Source: an uncultured Rhodospira sp.
GTDB taxonomy: Bacteria > Pseudomonadota > Alphaproteobacteria > Rhodospirillales > Rhodospirillaceae
Assembly: GCF_937138205.1 (NCBI RefSeq)
Contig: NZ_CAKZOT010000079.1
Location: forward strand, 1 to 64,000
Reading direction: 5' to 3'
Length of the DNA stretch: 64,000 bases
The translations under genes and the position numbers were made by a program. Under the pieces are notes generated by a model, which ran no database searches, was not told the origin of the DNA, and saw only the letters and a program-made list of their open reading frames with translations. Of this stretch, positions 22,916-30,373 are shown piece by piece; position 1 is the stretch's first letter; every line of letters starts with the position of its first letter.

Positions 22916-23563
22916 ATGCAGACGCCAGCGCGTTCGGGAGATCAACCGATGGCTTTTCGCGGCGAGGCACGACGACAGCGTTCCGCGCGACCTGGACAGA
23001 AAGGCGCCTGGGCGGCGGCCATGACGACTCTCGGCCTGACGTCCCGGGGCGGGCCTGAGACCACGCCCGACACGACCACCGCCCACACGTTCGACTTCAC
23101 GTCGATCGATGGCCATCCCCTGCCGCTGAGCCGGTTCGCGGGCCAGACCCTTCTGGTGGTCAACACCGCCTCACAGTGCGGATTCACATGCCAGTACGCG
23201 GGCCTTCAGGAGCTGTGGGAGTCGTACCGCGACCGTGGCCTTGTTGTGCTCGGTGTGCCGTCGGACGACTTCGGGGGGCAGGAACCGGGCGATGAAACCC
23301 AGATCCGGGAGTTCTCGGCCAGCCGGTACAACGTGACGTTTCCGCTGACGGTGAAGACCCGAGTCACCGGGAACGAGGCGCATCCGTTCTATCGCTGGGC
23401 GCGGGCGCAAGTCGGGCTCCTGGGGTCGCCGAAGTGGAACTTCCACAAGTACCTGATCGGACCGGACGGCCGGCTCGTCACCTGGTTCTCGTCCATCACG
23501 GGTCCCAATGCCGGGCGACTGGTGGCGGCGGTCGACGACCTGTTGCCAGAGTGGTCCGACTGA
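22916..23563 (+). CDS. glutathione peroxidase family protein
   Basis: Thiol peroxidase of the GPx family. The catalytic block TASQCGFTCQYAGLQELW carries the peroxidatic Cys in place of selenocysteine; the Gln of FGGQEPG and Trp of KWNFHKYLIGPDG complete the family triad. With a Cys-based active site it may use thioredoxin rather than glutathione (known for the family). The start is uncertain. The ATG at 22916, after AGGGGG, gives 215 residues with a 60-residue basic, low-complexity leader that is not an obvious signal peptide. A start at 23021 would give a chain of ordinary length. Confidence 0.88.
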   Translation: MQTPARSGDQPMAFRGEARRQRSARPGQKGAWAAAMTTLGLTSRGGPETTPDTTTAHTFDFTSIDGHPLPLSRFAGQTLLVVNTASQCGFTCQYAGLQELWESYRDRGLVVLGVPSDDFGGQEPGDETQIREFSASRYNVTFPLTVKTRVTGNEAHPFYRWARAQVGLLGSPKWNFHKYLIGPDGRLVTWFSSITGPNAGRLVAAVDDLLPEWSD

Positions 23564-23722
23564 GGCCGACGGCGCACGCGGCACGATCGCGGGCCGAACG
23601 CGCGCAAATCCCACAAATCTGCTATCCTTCGCCGGACGCGTGACCCTCTCCGCGGCAATGTCTGTCGTCTTCGCACTGCTTTTCCCGCCAAGCTGGGGAG
23701 TTCAGCCTCGGCAGTAAGGTGC

Positions 23723-23830
23723 CTCGTCATTGCGAGCCCTCGTCGTAAGACGAGGGTGAAGCAATCCAGAGCATTGAACACAAATATCCGCTCTGGATTG
23801 CTTCGTCGCTACGCTCCTCGCAATGACGAG
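23723..23830. repeat. nested palindromic intergenic repeat
   Basis: Outer arms CTCGTCATTGCGAG (23723-23736) and CTCGCAATGACGAG (23817-23830) are perfect 14-bp inverted repeats. Inside, GAAGCAATCCAGAGC (23758-23772) and GCTCTGGATTGCTTC (23790-23804) are a perfect 15-bp pair. It lies between the GPx gene and the UPF0114 gene and is less GC-rich than its surroundings. The ATTGCGAG...GCAATCCAG motif pair is typical of dispersed palindromes seen in many alphaproteobacterial genomes (from general knowledge). Confidence 0.85.
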
Positions 23831-23906
23831 ACAGAGCAAAAAGTGCGAATCGGATAGGCGGCCAGGGGAGGGGCGCCTGGGAAAAGCACTGGCAACGGAC
23901 GGCCCC

Positions 23907-24440
23907 ATGGAACGAAAACTTGAAAAGGTCCTTTACCACAGCCGATGGCTTCTTGTGCCGATGTACATCGGACTGGCGCTTCTGCTTCTTATTCTCACCA
24001 TCACGTTTCTGGTTGAGCTGACCCGTCTTGTGCCGCTGGCGCTCGAACTGTCGGAAAAGGACGTGATCCTCGCGACCTTGTCGCTGATCGACCTGACGCT
24101 GGTCGGCAGCCTGGTGGTGATGGTCATCATCAGTGGATACGAGAATTTTGTCTCGCGGATCGAAATCGCCGAAAAGGATGACAATCTTGCCTGGGTGGGC
24201 AAGCTGGACGCCGGAACACTAAAGCTGAAAGTGGCCTCGTCCATTGTCGCGATTTCGTCGGTCCACCTTTTGAAAGCATTCATGAATGTGGAAGAGATCG
24301 ATAACGACAAGCTGCTGTGGCTTGTCATCATTCACATGACGTTTGTCCTGTCGGCGCTTTTCATGGCCGTGATCGAGCGGTTCATGATGGCGGAAACAGC
24401 GCCTGCGAGCAAAGGCAACCACGAGTCCACGTCTGGGTGA
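23907..24440 (+). CDS. UPF0114 family membrane protein (YqhA-like)
   Basis: Inner-membrane protein of 177 residues with about four hydrophobic helices. The start at 23907 gives MERKLEKVLYHSRWLLVPMY, the conserved opening of the UPF0114/YqhA family; an earlier in-frame ATG lies inside the palindromic repeat and is not credible. Other family blocks are SLIDLTLVGSLVVMVIISGY and ENFVSRI, followed by the WVGKLDAGTLKLKVASSIVA stretch. The function of the family is not established. It converges on nifQ with 41 bp between the stop codons. Confidence 0.88.
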   Translation: MERKLEKVLYHSRWLLVPMYIGLALLLLILTITFLVELTRLVPLALELSEKDVILATLSLIDLTLVGSLVVMVIISGYENFVSRIEIAEKDDNLAWVGKLDAGTLKLKVASSIVAISSVHLLKAFMNVEEIDNDKLLWLVIIHMTFVLSALFMAVIERFMMAETAPASKGNHESTSG

Positions 24441-24481
24441 TCGCGGGTCGTGCGTCGTGCCTGTTTACGGGCGCGCGCCGA

Positions 24482-25102
24482 TCACACCAGCGCCGCGCCG
24501 CCCGCTCCCGGCCCGGGCCTGGGCGGTGGCGCCATGTGCGGCGGCATCTCCTCCGGCACGAAGCACAGGGCGTAGTCCTCGCACACCTCGCAGTTCGGCG
24601 CCTTGCACAGCAGCACGCCGTCCCGTTCGCACAGGGTGCGATAGAAGAACTTCTTCCACCGCATCCCGGGGTTCCGCGCGGCCAGGGGCGCGAAATGGCG
24701 TTCCATCAGGCGACCGAGATGGGCGCGGCTGGGCAGGCCCATGTCCTCCCACAGGTGCGCCCCGCCGAGCGACCGGCGTGTGATGATCCTGGCCAGCCAG
24801 CGGGCCATGGTGGGGTCGCCGCCCGGTGTTCGGCCTTCGAAAAGCAGCGCCCGCAGGTCCGGCTCTTCCGGCTCGTCCGCCTGCGGACCACGCCACGGCG
24901 GATGCACGTCCAGCAGGCCCAGCGCATGGGGGAACAGGGTTTCCATCAGCAGGCGCAGGTCCGTCAGCGAGAGGGCCAGCGTGTCGGTGAGCAACCGGTC
25001 CGGTGGCGCGAAGCCGGAGGCGATGGCGCAGGCCAACACATTGCGGTCAAAGGGATCCCCCGTCCCGCCGGACAAGAGCATGGCATGAAGACTGTCGGAC
25101 AT
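24482..25102 (-). CDS. nifQ: nitrogen fixation protein NifQ
   Basis: Iron-sulfur protein that supplies molybdenum for FeMo-cofactor synthesis at NifEN/NifH. 206 residues from the ATG at 25102 (MSDSLHAMLL), which has AAAGGAG upstream. The C-terminal cysteine cluster CKAPNCEVCEDYALC has the C-x4-C-x2-C-x5-C spacing diagnostic for NifQ. It is the last gene of the nifE-N-X operon, 51 bp after fdxB. The short Pro/Gly-rich tail after the cluster is variable in the family. Confidence 0.92.
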   Translation of the reverse strand: MSDSLHAMLLSGGTGDPFDRNVLACAIASGFAPPDRLLTDTLALSLTDLRLLMETLFPHALGLLDVHPPWRGPQADEPEEPDLRALLFEGRTPGGDPTMARWLARIITRRSLGGAHLWEDMGLPSRAHLGRLMERHFAPLAARNPGMRWKKFFYRTLCERDGVLLCKAPNCEVCEDYALCFVPEEMPPHMAPPPRPGPGAGGAALV

Positions 25103-25153
25103 GGTCCCCTCTCCTTTGCGCGTGGCCGGCGCCGCCGCCCCCACTCAACGGGG

Positions 25154-25456
25154 TTACGCGGCGTCCTCGACGGGGGCGTGGGCCTGCGCGCCGGTGCCGC
25201 ATACCGTGGCGCACGATCCGCAGCCGACGCAATCCCCGCCTTTCGAGACGACGGAGACCTTGCGCACGATCTCCTCGTCCTCGTCAAAGGGATCGCACAT
25301 CTCGTCGTCCTCGTTGATGCCCCGGAGCTCGATGACGTCGCGGGCGCAGACCTTCACGCAGCGGCCGCAGCCGATGCACACGTCCGGATCGATGGACTGG
25401 ATGTAGGAGGGAACCCAGGGGCTGCCGTCCTGGGTGACGAGGGTGCGAACGGCCAT
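25154..25456 (-). CDS. fdxB: nif-specific ferredoxin III
   Basis: Bacterial-type ferredoxin of 100 residues that fits the FdxB/ferredoxin III family found with nifENX. Cluster motif 1 is CIGCGRCVKVC (residues 27-37) and motif 2 is CVGCGSCATVC (76-86), which can hold two 4Fe-4S clusters. The spacer between them is long and acidic (DDEMCDPFDEDEE), including an extra Cys, as in other nif ferredoxins III. The start MAVRTLVTQDG follows AAAGGA. A role in electron supply to cofactor assembly or nitrogenase is likely but inferred from position. Confidence 0.92.
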   Translation of the reverse strand: MAVRTLVTQDGSPWVPSYIQSIDPDVCIGCGRCVKVCARDVIELRGINEDDEMCDPFDEDEEIVRKVSVVSKGGDCVGCGSCATVCGTGAQAHAPVEDAA

Positions 25457-25488
25457 GACGTATCCTTTCGTTGGCGAAACGGGCAGGG

Positions 25489-26040
25489 TTATGACTCGAG
25501 AGCGACAAGGCCCGGGTGCGCGGCGATCATGTCGACGCCTTCCGTGACCAGGGCGGCGCCGGCGGCGTCCAAGGCGGCCAGGCTGTCGAAGCCGAACCGG
25601 TGCACGTCCCGCAGCGTGCGCGAGACCGCCACCAGCCGCCCGGCGATCAGCACGACGCGGCCAAAGCCTTCGTCGGATAGCTCGATCAGCGGCGTGGCGA
25701 CATGGCCCGTGCGACGGCCGATGGTGGTCCCGATGGCGTGGTAGAACGTGTGCAGGCGGCGCAGCACGCGCGGGTCCGGGTTGCCGACGATGGGGATGGC
25801 GCGGCGCTGCTCCTGCGACAGCACGTACCCCTTCAGCAGGCGGGCATCGGTCTTGCCGTCCCACAGGCCGCAACAGTCGCCGGCCCGGATCAGCGCCGCC
25901 AACTCGGGCAGGAAGGTGGGCGCCTCCGGCCAGGGCGGATCGGGTTGCGCGGCGGCCAGGGCGCGCAGACGCGCCACCTTGCTGAGCGGCTTGGCCCCGC
26001 CTCTGGCGCGTTCCGCCATGTCAAGAACCGCCTCCGCCAT
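25489..26040 (-). CDS. NifX-associated nitrogen fixation protein (DUF269)
   Basis: 183-residue protein of the DUF269/NifX-associated family, which occurs almost only next to nifX. Recognisable segments are DGKTDARLLKGYVLSQEQRR (near residue 65) and IPIVGNPDPRVLRRLHTFYH, then the C-terminal EGVDMIAAHPGLV. Start at MAEAVLDMAERA, 2 bp after the nifX stop, suggesting translational coupling. The biochemical role is not established; a part in FeMo-cofactor trafficking is inferred from constant association with nifE-nifN-nifX. Confidence 0.9.
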   Translation of the reverse strand: MAEAVLDMAERARGGAKPLSKVARLRALAAAQPDPPWPEAPTFLPELAALIRAGDCCGLWDGKTDARLLKGYVLSQEQRRAIPIVGNPDPRVLRRLHTFYHAIGTTIGRRTGHVATPLIELSDEGFGRVVLIAGRLVAVSRTLRDVHRFGFDSLAALDAAGAALVTEGVDMIAAHPGLVALES

Positions 26041-26042
26041 GC

Positions 26043-26576
26043 TCAGGCCTCCTCGTTCTCGTCGTCGTCCATGAAGTCCGTGCGAGCGGCGCCGGTGCCG
26101 TCGCGGGCCATCATCGCCTTGCGCAGCCACGGCGGCGGCGAGCCCGCCAGCATGGTCCGGACCCGCTCCAGCACCTGATCGACGGGCTCGTCGGACTGAA
26201 GCTTGACCGGATGGATGCGCGCGGCCACCACCCGCGCCGCCGCCGGCCCGCCAATGGCGCGCACGAACAGCAGGGTGCAGCCCTCCATGGCGGCCAGTCG
26301 GGGCGCCACCCGGTCCTCCTCGTGCCCGCCGCCGCTACCGTCCTGGGCGGTGACGTCCTCGAACTGCACGGCCTCCAACAGGGTCCAGCTGTCGGCCGAG
26401 ACCTCGTAGATCGCCAGGGTGCGGGCGCCGGCGAAGTGGGCGTTGACGGCGCTCATGTCCTGGGTGGCGAGGGCGACCTTCACGGCGGGACTCTCCTGGG
26501 AGGTGGGGCGGGCAGGGGCGGGGGACGGCGTGGCGCCGTCCGGGTCAACCAGCCGCAACCGGCGCAGGGCTGTCAT
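26043..26576 (-). CDS. nifX: FeMo-cofactor carrier protein NifX
   Basis: NifX shuttles the NifB cofactor/VK-cluster during nitrogenase cofactor maturation. The protein (177 residues, MTALRRLRLV start) has a variable 30-residue N-terminus. The NifX/NafY fold follows, opening with VKVALATQDMSAVNAHFAGART and containing the cofactor-binding region FVRAIGGPAAARVVAARIHPVKL. The tail is acidic (DFMDDDENEE). Its start codon lies inside the end of nifN (32-bp overlap), so translation is probably coupled. The next gene begins 2 bp downstream. Confidence 0.92.
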   Translation of the reverse strand: MTALRRLRLVDPDGATPSPAPARPTSQESPAVKVALATQDMSAVNAHFAGARTLAIYEVSADSWTLLEAVQFEDVTAQDGSGGGHEEDRVAPRLAAMEGCTLLFVRAIGGPAAARVVAARIHPVKLQSDEPVDQVLERVRTMLAGSPPPWLRKAMMARDGTGAARTDFMDDDENEEA

Positions 26577-27915
26577 GGGGGGCCTCCGAGGTGTGGGGCG
26601 GACGCAAATGGTGTTCGGCGTGGCTGTCGGCGATGGCATTCGCGATGGCAAAGGCCATCTGGCGCGTGCCGCGATAGCCGGTGAAGCAATCGTGCTGACT
26701 GCCCACCCGGTCCACCTGCGGGAAGCCGACGCGAACCAGGGGCGCGTGCAGGGCCTTGGCGGCCCGGATGGCGGGGGACGGGCCGATCACCAGATCGCAG
26801 CCGCCAGCTTCCCGCGCGGTGGTCTCCAGGTCGTCCAGATCGCCGACGATCAGACGGTTGACCGGCAGAGTCTCCAGGCCGGGCGCCTTGGTGGTGGTCA
26901 CCGCCACCGGCACCGTGCAGCCCAGATCGGTGGCGAGGGTGACCATGGCGCGCAACAGATCCGGCTCGGCCGCGACGGCGACGCGCTGGCCGACGGCGGC
27001 GAAGTGGCTGTCGATGAGCGCGTCCAGCAGCCGCGAGCGGTCTCGCCGCACGACCGTCGGCGCCGCGCGGCCCGAGACCTCCGACAGAAACGCGACAAGG
27101 CGGTCGCTGCCCTTGAGGCCAGTCAGGGTCTCCAGCACCGTGACCGGTAGTCCGGTGCGCTCGCTTAGCAGCTCGGCCGCCGGACGCATGTGCTCGCCGA
27201 TGGCCAGCACGGCGGCGGCGGCACCCAGGTCGTCCAGTTCCGCCCGGGTCGTGCCCCCCAGGCTGACCGGGCTCCAGGCCTCCGGCACGTGGCCGTCCAG
27301 CGATCCGGAAAGATCCGGCAGGACCGTGCAGGTCAGGCTGAAGGCCTCGATGGTGTCGCGCAGCAGGTCCAGGTCACCCACGGTCAGGTGCGCCCCGGCC
27401 AGCACAGTAATATGGCCGGCGCGGCGCGGGCGCGGCTTGGCGGCGGCGTCGACGATGCCCTTGACGGCGGCGCCCCAGCCCTCCTGCAGGCCGCCGATGA
27501 AGTCCGGGGCCGGCGCGTGCACCAACAGCGTCTCGCCCAGGTCGTCGCCCAGGCGTTGGGCGAGAAGGCGCAGGTCGGCGGCCATGTCCTCGCTGCGGGT
27601 GTCGGTGAGCGCGGTGGGGCAGACGCCCAGCACGGCCGGCTTCGACTTCGTCGCCAGGGTGCGGATGGCGCTTTCCAGGTTGTCGAGGCCCCCGAGAATG
27701 GTCTCGATCTCGCCCAGGGCCGTCGTTTGCAGCGGGATGGCCTCGCGGAAGTGTCGGACCAACAGCACCAGGGCGAAGGCGGTGCAGCCTTGGGAGCCAT
27801 GGAACAGCGGCATCCCACGCTCCACCCCCAGCAGCGCCAGGGCCGCGCCCAACGGCGGCGAGACCTTCAGGGGGTCGATGGTCAGCGCCTTGCGGCGGGG
27901 TTCCGGTTGGGTCAT
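26545..27915 (-). CDS. nifN: nitrogenase cofactor scaffold subunit NifN
   Basis: Beta subunit of the NifEN scaffold on which the FeMo-cofactor precursor matures. 456 residues from the ATG at 27915 (MTQPEPRRKALTIDPLK). Family blocks include HGSQGCTAFALVLLVRHFRE, VLGVCPTALTDTRSEDM and GHITVLAGAHLTVGDLD. LPVTVLETLTGLKGSDR and GFPQVDRVGSQHDCFTGYRG lie towards the C-terminus. The start overlaps the nifE stop by 4 bp (ATGA), a sign of coupled translation that maintains the heterotetramer stoichiometry. The short C-terminal His/Pro-rich tail is poorly conserved. Confidence 0.96.
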   Translation of the reverse strand: MTQPEPRRKALTIDPLKVSPPLGAALALLGVERGMPLFHGSQGCTAFALVLLVRHFREAIPLQTTALGEIETILGGLDNLESAIRTLATKSKPAVLGVCPTALTDTRSEDMAADLRLLAQRLGDDLGETLLVHAPAPDFIGGLQEGWGAAVKGIVDAAAKPRPRRAGHITVLAGAHLTVGDLDLLRDTIEAFSLTCTVLPDLSGSLDGHVPEAWSPVSLGGTTRAELDDLGAAAAVLAIGEHMRPAAELLSERTGLPVTVLETLTGLKGSDRLVAFLSEVSGRAAPTVVRRDRSRLLDALIDSHFAAVGQRVAVAAEPDLLRAMVTLATDLGCTVPVAVTTTKAPGLETLPVNRLIVGDLDDLETTAREAGGCDLVIGPSPAIRAAKALHAPLVRVGFPQVDRVGSQHDCFTGYRGTRQMAFAIANAIADSHAEHHLRPPHTSEAPHDSPAPVAAG

Positions 27916-29303
27916 GGCGCGTACCCCTCCTCCCACGGCGCGGGGCCATTGACCTGCTGCCAGATCGGCGCGGTCAGGGTCAGGGCGATGCGTTCCGCCA
28001 GAACCAGAAAGCCTTCGTACCCCGCATAGGCGTGATGGCGCTCCTGGTTGGTGTCCAGCCACGGCCGGCGGGCGTTCAGGGCCACGAACTGCGACCGGCC
28101 GCCAGACAGCATGATGTCGGCCTCGCCCTCCTTCAGCATCCGGAACATCTCGGCGTTGGGGATGGCGCCGAACAGTTTCTGCTCCTCGCCCAGCAGGTCG
28201 CGGGCGCGGTCCTTGCCGTGGTCGGTGGCCTTGCGCACCGACGTGCCGATGACCTCCATGCCCATGTCCTGCAGCGTCGAGACGATGGACCAGCTCTTGT
28301 TGCCGCCGGTGTAGAGCAGCACCTTCTTGCCGGCGAGGATGTCCCGGAACGGCGCGAACCGGCGCCGGACCTCGGCCTCCTTGTCCGCGATCAGGGTCTC
28401 CGCGCGGTCGATCAGGTCGGCGTCGGCGCCCTGTTCGACCAGCAACCGGGCGAAGGTGCGCAACGCCTCCGATGTCGCCCGCACGCCGTTGAACGAGCCC
28501 TCGAAGTACGGAATCCCCCAGCGCTCCTGCATCTTGCGGCCGACGTTCACCATGGCCTGCGAGCACACCACCATGGACGCCTTCGCCCGGTGCGCCCAGG
28601 TGACCTCGCGGTAGCGCGCGTCTCCGGTCAGGCGGGATAGCAGGCGGATGCCCAGGGCCTTGAACAGGGGCTCGACCTGCCACAGGTCGCCGACGATGTT
28701 GAATTCGGCGATCAGGCAGATGTCGGTGGGCGTGGTCGTTTCGGGCTCGCCGGTGCCGATGACGTGGTCCAGCAGGGTCTCGCCGGCCAGCCGGTTGCCC
28801 AGGTTCTTGCTGCCGACGAAGCCCGGCACCTCGACCGGGATCACCGGGCGGCCATGGCGCTCGGTGGCGGCGGCGCAGACGGCGCGGATGTCGTCGCCGG
28901 TCAGCGCCGGCACGCAGGTCTGGTAGACGAACACCGCCGGCGGGTCGAATTTCTCGATGGCCTGGCGGATGGCCTTCCACAGCTTCTTCTCGCCGCCGTG
29001 GATGACGTCCAGCTCCGTCAGGTCGGTGGTCAGTCCGCGCCGGTACAGGTCCGATCCGGACGAGGCCGAATGGCGGTTGTCCCAGTTGTTGCCCTCGCAG
29101 GCGATGGGGCCGTGCACGATGTGGGCGGCGTCGACGATGGGCTGCAGCGAGATCTTGGCGCCGTCGAAGGCGCACCCACCGGCCGCCGCGCCCGGGGTCG
29201 GACCTTTCGTCTTGCAGCCGGCCTTTTTCTGCGCGTCTGTCTTGGCGCGGTTGGTGGCGCAGGCCGGTTCGTCGAAGACCGGTGCGAGGCGGTCGGTGAG
29301 CAT
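27912..29303 (-). CDS. nifE: nitrogenase cofactor scaffold subunit NifE
   Basis: Alpha subunit of NifEN, homologous to NifD. 463 residues starting at MLTDRLAPVFDEPAC, with GGGAGG upstream. Signature segments are CAFDGAKISLQPIVDAAHIV with the cluster-ligand Cys, HGPIACEGNNWDNRHS, VYQTCVPALTGDDI, LLYTGGNKSWSIVSTLQDMG and MLSGGRSQFVALN. It is the first gene of the nifE-N-X-DUF269-fdxB-nifQ operon and is preceded by a sigma-54 promoter and NifA site. The structural genes nifHDK are not in the window. Confidence 0.96.
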   Translation of the reverse strand: MLTDRLAPVFDEPACATNRAKTDAQKKAGCKTKGPTPGAAAGGCAFDGAKISLQPIVDAAHIVHGPIACEGNNWDNRHSASSGSDLYRRGLTTDLTELDVIHGGEKKLWKAIRQAIEKFDPPAVFVYQTCVPALTGDDIRAVCAAATERHGRPVIPVEVPGFVGSKNLGNRLAGETLLDHVIGTGEPETTTPTDICLIAEFNIVGDLWQVEPLFKALGIRLLSRLTGDARYREVTWAHRAKASMVVCSQAMVNVGRKMQERWGIPYFEGSFNGVRATSEALRTFARLLVEQGADADLIDRAETLIADKEAEVRRRFAPFRDILAGKKVLLYTGGNKSWSIVSTLQDMGMEVIGTSVRKATDHGKDRARDLLGEEQKLFGAIPNAEMFRMLKEGEADIMLSGGRSQFVALNARRPWLDTNQERHHAYAGYEGFLVLAERIALTLTAPIWQQVNGPAPWEEGYAP

Positions 29304-29354
29304 ACAAGGCCTCCCGCTGTGATGTCCCGGGCACGGGGTTTGGCAGGAGGGTAA

Positions 29355-29369
29355 GCAAGACGGATGCCA
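29355..29369 (-). promoter_or_regulatory. sigma-54 (-24/-12) promoter of the nifE operon
   Basis: Minus strand reads TGGCATCCGTCTTGC. The invariant GG (-24) and GC (-12) doublets are at the right spacing (TGGCA-N6-TTGC), followed by TT. It lies about 50 bp upstream of the nifE start codon, so transcription should begin near 29343. Confidence 0.85.
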
Positions 29370-29387
29370 GTGGCGGACCGTGTTGAA

Positions 29388-29400
29388 TATCAGTGGTTTA
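29388..29400 (+). promoter_or_regulatory. probable IHF site between NifA site and promoter
   Basis: TATCAGTGGTTTA matches the IHF consensus WATCAA-N4-TTR at all but one defined position. It lies in the AT-richer stretch between the NifA site and the -24 element, where IHF usually bends nif promoters. Confidence 0.5.
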
Positions 29401-29421
29401 GAGGAGAGTGTCAGCGTGGTG

Positions 29422-29437
29422 TGTCGGACATGCGACA
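29422..29437. promoter_or_regulatory. NifA upstream activator sequence
   Basis: TGTCGGACATGCGACA is a perfect TGT-N10-ACA palindrome, centred about 87 bp upstream of the predicted start of transcription. A second near-match, TGT-N10-ACG at 29445-29460, follows just upstream. Confidence 0.85.
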
Positions 29438-29575
29438 GGGGCGATGTCGCGTGCGCGACGCGGGCGTTGTCGGGGCGTGGCATGGTTGTGAGGGATTGAC
29501 CCGCCCGCGCGCCTTCGACAGAAAGGGGAACTTGGCGCGCACCGGCGTGCGGATGCGACACTCGCGTCCGTGTGT

Positions 29576-29665
29576 GGAGGGGTGGCCGAGCGGTTTAAGG
29601 CACCGGTCTTGAAAACCGGCGGGCGGGAGACCGTCCCGTGGGTTCGAATCCCACCCCCTCCGCCA
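29576..29665 (+). tRNA. tRNA-Ser (anticodon TGA)
   Basis: Class II tRNA. The acceptor stem is GGAGGGG/CCCCTCC (29576-29582, 29655-29661). The anticodon loop CTTGAAA carries TGA, closed by CCGGT/ACCGG. It has a long GC-rich variable arm, the T loop GTTCGAATC, discriminator G and an encoded CCA (29663-29665). Confidence 0.97.
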
Positions 29666-29681
29666 CTTATACTAGAAGTTC

Positions 29682-29752
29682 GTTTCTCCAAACCCGGCTT
29701 CGGCGCCAAGGCCATCGACTGGCGCGGCCTGTACAAGAACCCGGGCGCGTAA
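29682..29752 (+). pseudogene. possible short remnant of a coding sequence after tRNA-Ser
   Basis: The 23 codons before the TAA at 29750-29752 translate to RFSKPGFGAKAIDWRG and a short tail LYKNPGA, with a protein-like composition and strong third-position GC. There is no start codon or ribosome-binding site, and the frame runs back into the tRNA. It could be the eroded 3' end of a gene left by a past insertion at the tRNA, or chance. Confidence 0.25.
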
Positions 29753-29758
29753 GGTAGG

Positions 29759-30046
29759 TTAGAACAGTCCGAACAGATCGCGGCGGCCGTGGACGGCCCG
29801 CACGATCTCCGCCCCGGTCTCGGTGAGCCTGTAGAGCAGAAGATACGGGCCGTTGATCAGATAGCGCAGGCCCGGACGGATGTCGTCGCGGGCCGCGCCC
29901 ATCTGGGGGTGGGCGCCCAGATGGCCGGCGGCGTCCTCAAGCCGGTCGAGCACCCGGTCGGCGACCGCTGGGTTGTCCTCGGCAATTTGCAGCCAGATGT
30001 CGATCAAGTCCTCGCGGGCCTGACGGGTGAACACAACAGGCGCCAT
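29759..30046 (-). CDS. parE: ParE/RelE-family toxin
   Basis: 95-residue toxin of the ParE/RelE superfamily, whose ParE members poison DNA gyrase. Characteristic stretches are FTRQAREDLIDIWLQIAEDN at the start, RYLINGPYLLLYRL and the C-terminal IVRAVHGRRDLFGLF. The ATG at 30046 is preferred over a TTG one codon earlier. It starts 6 nt after the stop codon of the antitoxin gene, the usual antitoxin-toxin order. The family label ParE rather than RelE rests on the ParD-like partner and is moderately sure. Confidence 0.88.
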   Translation of the reverse strand: MAPVVFTRQAREDLIDIWLQIAEDNPAVADRVLDRLEDAAGHLGAHPQMGAARDDIRPGLRYLINGPYLLLYRLTETGAEIVRAVHGRRDLFGLF

Positions 30047-30052
30047 CAAGGA

Positions 30053-30301
30053 TCATGCCGCGCCTTGGCGACGTCGGGCCTCGGCCTTGATGTCGTCCAT
30101 GGTGGTGCCGGGCTCACAGGGGCCACTGGCGATCCCCTCGTCCCACATCCGGCCCAATAGGCGGCGCGTCTTCCATTCCCGCAAGGCTTCCCGGACCACC
30201 TCGCTGGACGAGGCGTAGTCCCCGCTGTTCACCGCCTCATGCAAGAGGCGGGCGTGCTCATCCGTGACGGAAACACTGATCTTTTCGGTCATTCCGGCCA
30301 T
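30053..30301 (-). CDS. parD: ParD-family antitoxin
   Basis: 82-residue ribbon-helix-helix protein. The N-terminal EKISVSVTDEHARLLHEAV and SGDYASSSEVVREALREW are classic ParD/CopG features. The C-terminal half, which would wrap the toxin, is helical and charged (DDIKAEARRRQ). Such antitoxins bind their own promoter with the toxin. An ATG three codons downstream (30292) could also serve as start. Confidence 0.9.
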   Translation of the reverse strand: MAGMTEKISVSVTDEHARLLHEAVNSGDYASSSEVVREALREWKTRRLLGRMWDEGIASGPCEPGTTMDDIKAEARRRQGAA

Positions 30302-30373
30302 CCCCGTGGTGGCGGCGCGTCACGGCGTCCCTCCAACCCGATGGTGGGAAAAAATCCTACCATGCGCAAGCCC

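Noticed and set aside
22836-23906. ssrA (tmRNA) next to smpB
   Set aside because: No tRNA-Ala-like ends or tag-coding sequence found in the adjacent intergenic DNA.
26545-29358. 937-codon frame that could look like a nifE-nifN fusion
   Set aside because: Only its C-terminal half is NifN. The N-terminal part is an out-of-frame reading of nifE, which is complete in another frame with a 4-bp overlap.
29576-29665. tRNA-Ser as an integration (att) site
   Set aside because: I looked for a direct repeat of the tRNA 3' end downstream and for an integrase gene and found neither in the window.
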